A DNA stretch of 7,296 bases from an uncultured Ruminococcus sp. (lineage in GTDB: Bacteria > Bacillota > Clostridia > Oscillospirales > Acutalibacteraceae). The stretch lies in contig CALBHM010000359.1 in assembly GCA_937892835.1 (NCBI GenBank), positions 1-7,296 of the forward strand, given 5' to 3'. The notes beneath the pieces are model-generated. The model did not search any database, was not told the DNA's origin, and worked only from the letters and a program-made list of their open reading frames with translations. Of this stretch, positions 5,516 through 7,296 are shown in pieces; the first letter of the stretch is position 1, and each line of letters opens with the position of its first letter. A program made the translations under genes and the position numbers.

Positions 5516-7296
5516 TTATACAGTGAACGGGTCTATACCGTTTGTATTTGTCGGAAGAATTTTGAATGTGAAGTTGAATTTTTTGTCGTTTACGCTGTAT
5601 TCCGGAGCGAGATCGGGGCCGCATGCACCGGAGCCGGTTCCCGACATCTTGTAGTCGATGCTGAATACAGTTTCCTTCATCGGCTCAAGCTCATAATCGT
5701 GTTTTGCTTCACGAATCAACTGCGGAGTGAAGTGCTGAGCGTTTGACGAAAAGCTGTCAAAATCTTCGGCACGGCAGATAAATCCGATGCCGCTCTCGTT
5801 TATAACCTTTGCCCACTTACAATCGTAATGACTCGAATTCTCCTGCGGACGAACATAATGCTCAAAGTTATCCGTTACGGTCGTTGTGAAATCGTCAACA
5901 TAAGTGTAACGCTTCTTGTCAATATAGCTCTCCTTCGGGCCGTAGCCGAAATATTCATAGCTCTCAAAGCCTTCCGGCATGATGAGCTGAAGTCCGATTC
6001 TCGGGAGAACGTCCATTCTCTCTGCCTTCTTGCCGTTGACGTTGACGAGAACGCTCGAATCAGGAAGAAATGTGTAAGTGATCTTGCCTTCAAATACAGG
6101 TTCAAAGGTGTAAACTCCGATTGCGAGCTCAACTGCAATTTCAACCTTATTATCGGATTTCGTTACATTGAGCGAACGGCACTTCTGACCGAGCTTTTCC
6201 ATGCCGACCTTGTACCATTTCTCTCTGTAAGCGATTGAGTCGTTGTCGATATACGCCCTGTAAAGATTGAGCTCAATGGGCTTTGCGAGAAGCTCGTTTT
6301 CGTTGTAGCTTATCTTGTTGAGCTTGCCGTAAGCCTTGTCAAAAACATATTTAACGCTGCCGACGCCGATCTCAACGTATCTTTCACCGTCGTTAACTGT
6401 CATTGCGGTTGTCGGGAGAGCGACCTTGCCTGTCGGAATAGACTCGAGCTTAAACTGCTTAAGTCCGATCTCATAACCCGCCTTTGCCCAAAGCTTGTCC
6501 GTTCTGTTGACAAAGTGAAGTGTGAGGTATGTCTCGCCGGTGAAGCTGTATGCCGACGGGTCGAAGATTGAAAATTCCTTTTTCTCTCTTGGCATGAGCA
6601 TAAGTCCCGAAACCTCACCCGAAGTGATAAGTTTGCCGTTTGATTTGATTTCCCAGTTTATGCCTACGTCGTCAAGGCCCTTGAAGAAGTTACGGTTCTT
6701 GATTGAAACATTTCCGTTGCCTGCATATTCTGCAAAAAACGGCTGATAAACATATTTTGCCTCTTCAAAGCCTGTGTGCGGTGTTCTGTCGGGATAAACA
6801 AGACCATCGACGCAGAAATTGCCCGCGTTCGGCATGTCGCCGAAATCGCCGCCGTAGGTGTATTTGTATTTGCCGTTGCCGTCGGGGATCGCTACGGAAT
6901 GATCTGTGTACTCCCAAATACAGCCGCCGCAAAACTTGTCGTCGGAGTCAATAAGCTCCCAGTAGTCGCCGAGGTCTCCCGGGCCGTTGCCCATTGCATG
7001 GCAGTATTCGCAGAGATAGAGCGGCTTGTTTTTGCGCTTCTTGCTTGAAAGGATTTCCCTGCACTTTTCGATTGAGGGATACATCCAGCTTTCAACGTCG
7101 GAGCAGCTACCGAGGAACTTGCCTGCAAGCTCGGAATAGCGATAGTTTGCGTTCTCGTAATGAACAATAGCGTTCTTATTGCGTGACTTAATGAAGTCAT
7201 ACATTGCCTGATGGTTGTCGCCGCAGCCGGATTCATTGCCGAGTGACCAGAAAATAACCGAAACATGGTTCTTGTCACGCTCAAAAAGCCTGCGTG
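5516..7296 (-). CDS. lacZ: Beta-galactosidase, LacZ type (GH2), C-terminal part
   Basis: The 3' 592 codons of a GH2 beta-galactosidase, which hydrolyses lactose and other beta-D-galactosides; the N-terminus (probably another 400 or so residues) lies right of the window. The frame is open from the edge, so the ATG at 7204 is internal. Both catalytic glutamates are present: the acid/base in FWSLGNESG (codon 7234-7232, E. coli Glu461) and the nucleophile in LYLCEYCHAMGNG (codon 7009-7007, E. coli Glu537). Their spacing, 75 residues, is close to the E. coli value of 76. A beta-sandwich domain follows, then a small-chain domain with EYFGYGPKESYIDKKR, HYVRPQENSSHYDCKW and MSGTGSGACGPDLAPEY, ending at TAA 5518-5516. 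E. coli Trp999 is replaced near ACGP. There is no signal peptide evidence since the start is missing. It converges on the nadE operon and is terminated by the hairpin at 5481-5510. Transporter and regulator, if linked, lie beyond the edge. Confidence 0.96.
   Translation of the reverse strand, partial: RRLFERDKNHVSVIFWSLGNESGCGDNHQAMYDFIKSRNKNAIVHYENANYRYSELAGKFLGSCSDVESWMYPSIEKCREILSSKKRKNKPLYLCEYCHAMGNGPGDLGDYWELIDSDDKFCGGCIWEYTDHSVAIPDGNGKYKYTYGGDFGDMPNAGNFCVDGLVYPDRTPHTGFEEAKYVYQPFFAEYAGNGNVSIKNRNFFKGLDDVGINWEIKSNGKLITSGEVSGLMLMPREKKEFSIFDPSAYSFTGETYLTLHFVNRTDKLWAKAGYEIGLKQFKLESIPTGKVALPTTAMTVNDGERYVEIGVGSVKYVFDKAYGKLNKISYNENELLAKPIELNLYRAYIDNDSIAYREKWYKVGMEKLGQKCRSLNVTKSDNKVEIAVELAIGVYTFEPVFEGKITYTFLPDSSVLVNVNGKKAERMDVLPRIGLQLIMPEGFESYEYFGYGPKESYIDKKRYTYVDDFTTTVTDNFEHYVRPQENSSHYDCKWAKVINESGIGFICRAEDFDSFSSNAQHFTPQLIREAKHDYELEPMKETVFSIDYKMSGTGSGACGPDLAPEYSVNDKKFNFTFKILPTNTNGIDPFTV

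Noticed and set aside
5828..6238. 136-codon open frame on the plus strand
   Set aside because: It is antisense to the conserved C-terminal part of lacZ, with no Shine-Dalgarno or recognisable protein.
7202..7204. ATG as start of the beta-galactosidase
   Set aside because: The frame is open to the right edge and the upstream codons encode the conserved RDKNHVSVIFWSLGNESG block with the acid/base glutamate, so the ATG is internal.
6892..7284. 130-codon open frame on the minus strand
   Set aside because: It overlaps lacZ in another frame, across both catalytic glutamate motifs; composition is low-quality (many Ser/Ala/Thr) and no family is recognised.
1..7296. Lactose-utilisation cluster combining the GPH symporter and LacZ
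   Set aside because: The two genes are about 3.4 kb apart in different transcription units with the nadE operon between; nothing in the sequence links them.

Overview
The window looks like chromosomal DNA from a low-to-mid GC Gram-positive anaerobe, probably a gut Clostridia member (Oscillospiraceae/Ruminococcaceae-like). This is inferred from the two-domain glutamine-dependent NAD+ synthetase, the Clostridia-style LacZ C-terminus, AT-rich sigma-A-type intergenic DNA, Shine-Dalgarno sites, and dense short-gap gene packing. I cannot name a species from the sequence alone. No tRNA, rRNA, CRISPR array, insertion sequence or phage gene is visible.

Layout. Left (1-2115, minus strand): a two-gene operon. 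Transcription runs leftwards from an AT-rich intergenic region at 2116-2287. A GPH-family sugar:cation symporter comes first (2115-628), followed by a calcineurin-like metallophosphoesterase whose start overlaps the transporter's end by 8 nt and which runs off the left edge. Centre (2229-5443, plus strand): a textbook promoter drives nadE (2288-4219). A CPBP/Abi-type membrane protein with a long charged tail (4244-5443) follows 24 nt later with no terminator between, so the two are probably co-transcribed. Right (5516-7296, minus strand): the C-terminal 592 residues of a LacZ-type beta-galactosidase, converging on the nadE unit. The two units share a bidirectional hairpin terminator at about 5481-5510.

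How the genes fit together. The divergent region at 2116-2287 separates a carbohydrate-uptake operon from an NAD-biosynthesis operon. LacZ and the GPH symporter would suit a lactose or galactoside diet, but they lie in separate transcription units with the NAD operon between them, so a functional link is only a guess. Two hydrolase homologues (the phosphoesterase and the CPBP protein) depart from their family active-site signatures. These departures, the transporter-phosphoesterase coupling and a start-site correction for nadE are the most useful observations. I found no clear case for a wholly new system: most of the window is ordinary housekeeping and carbohydrate metabolism.
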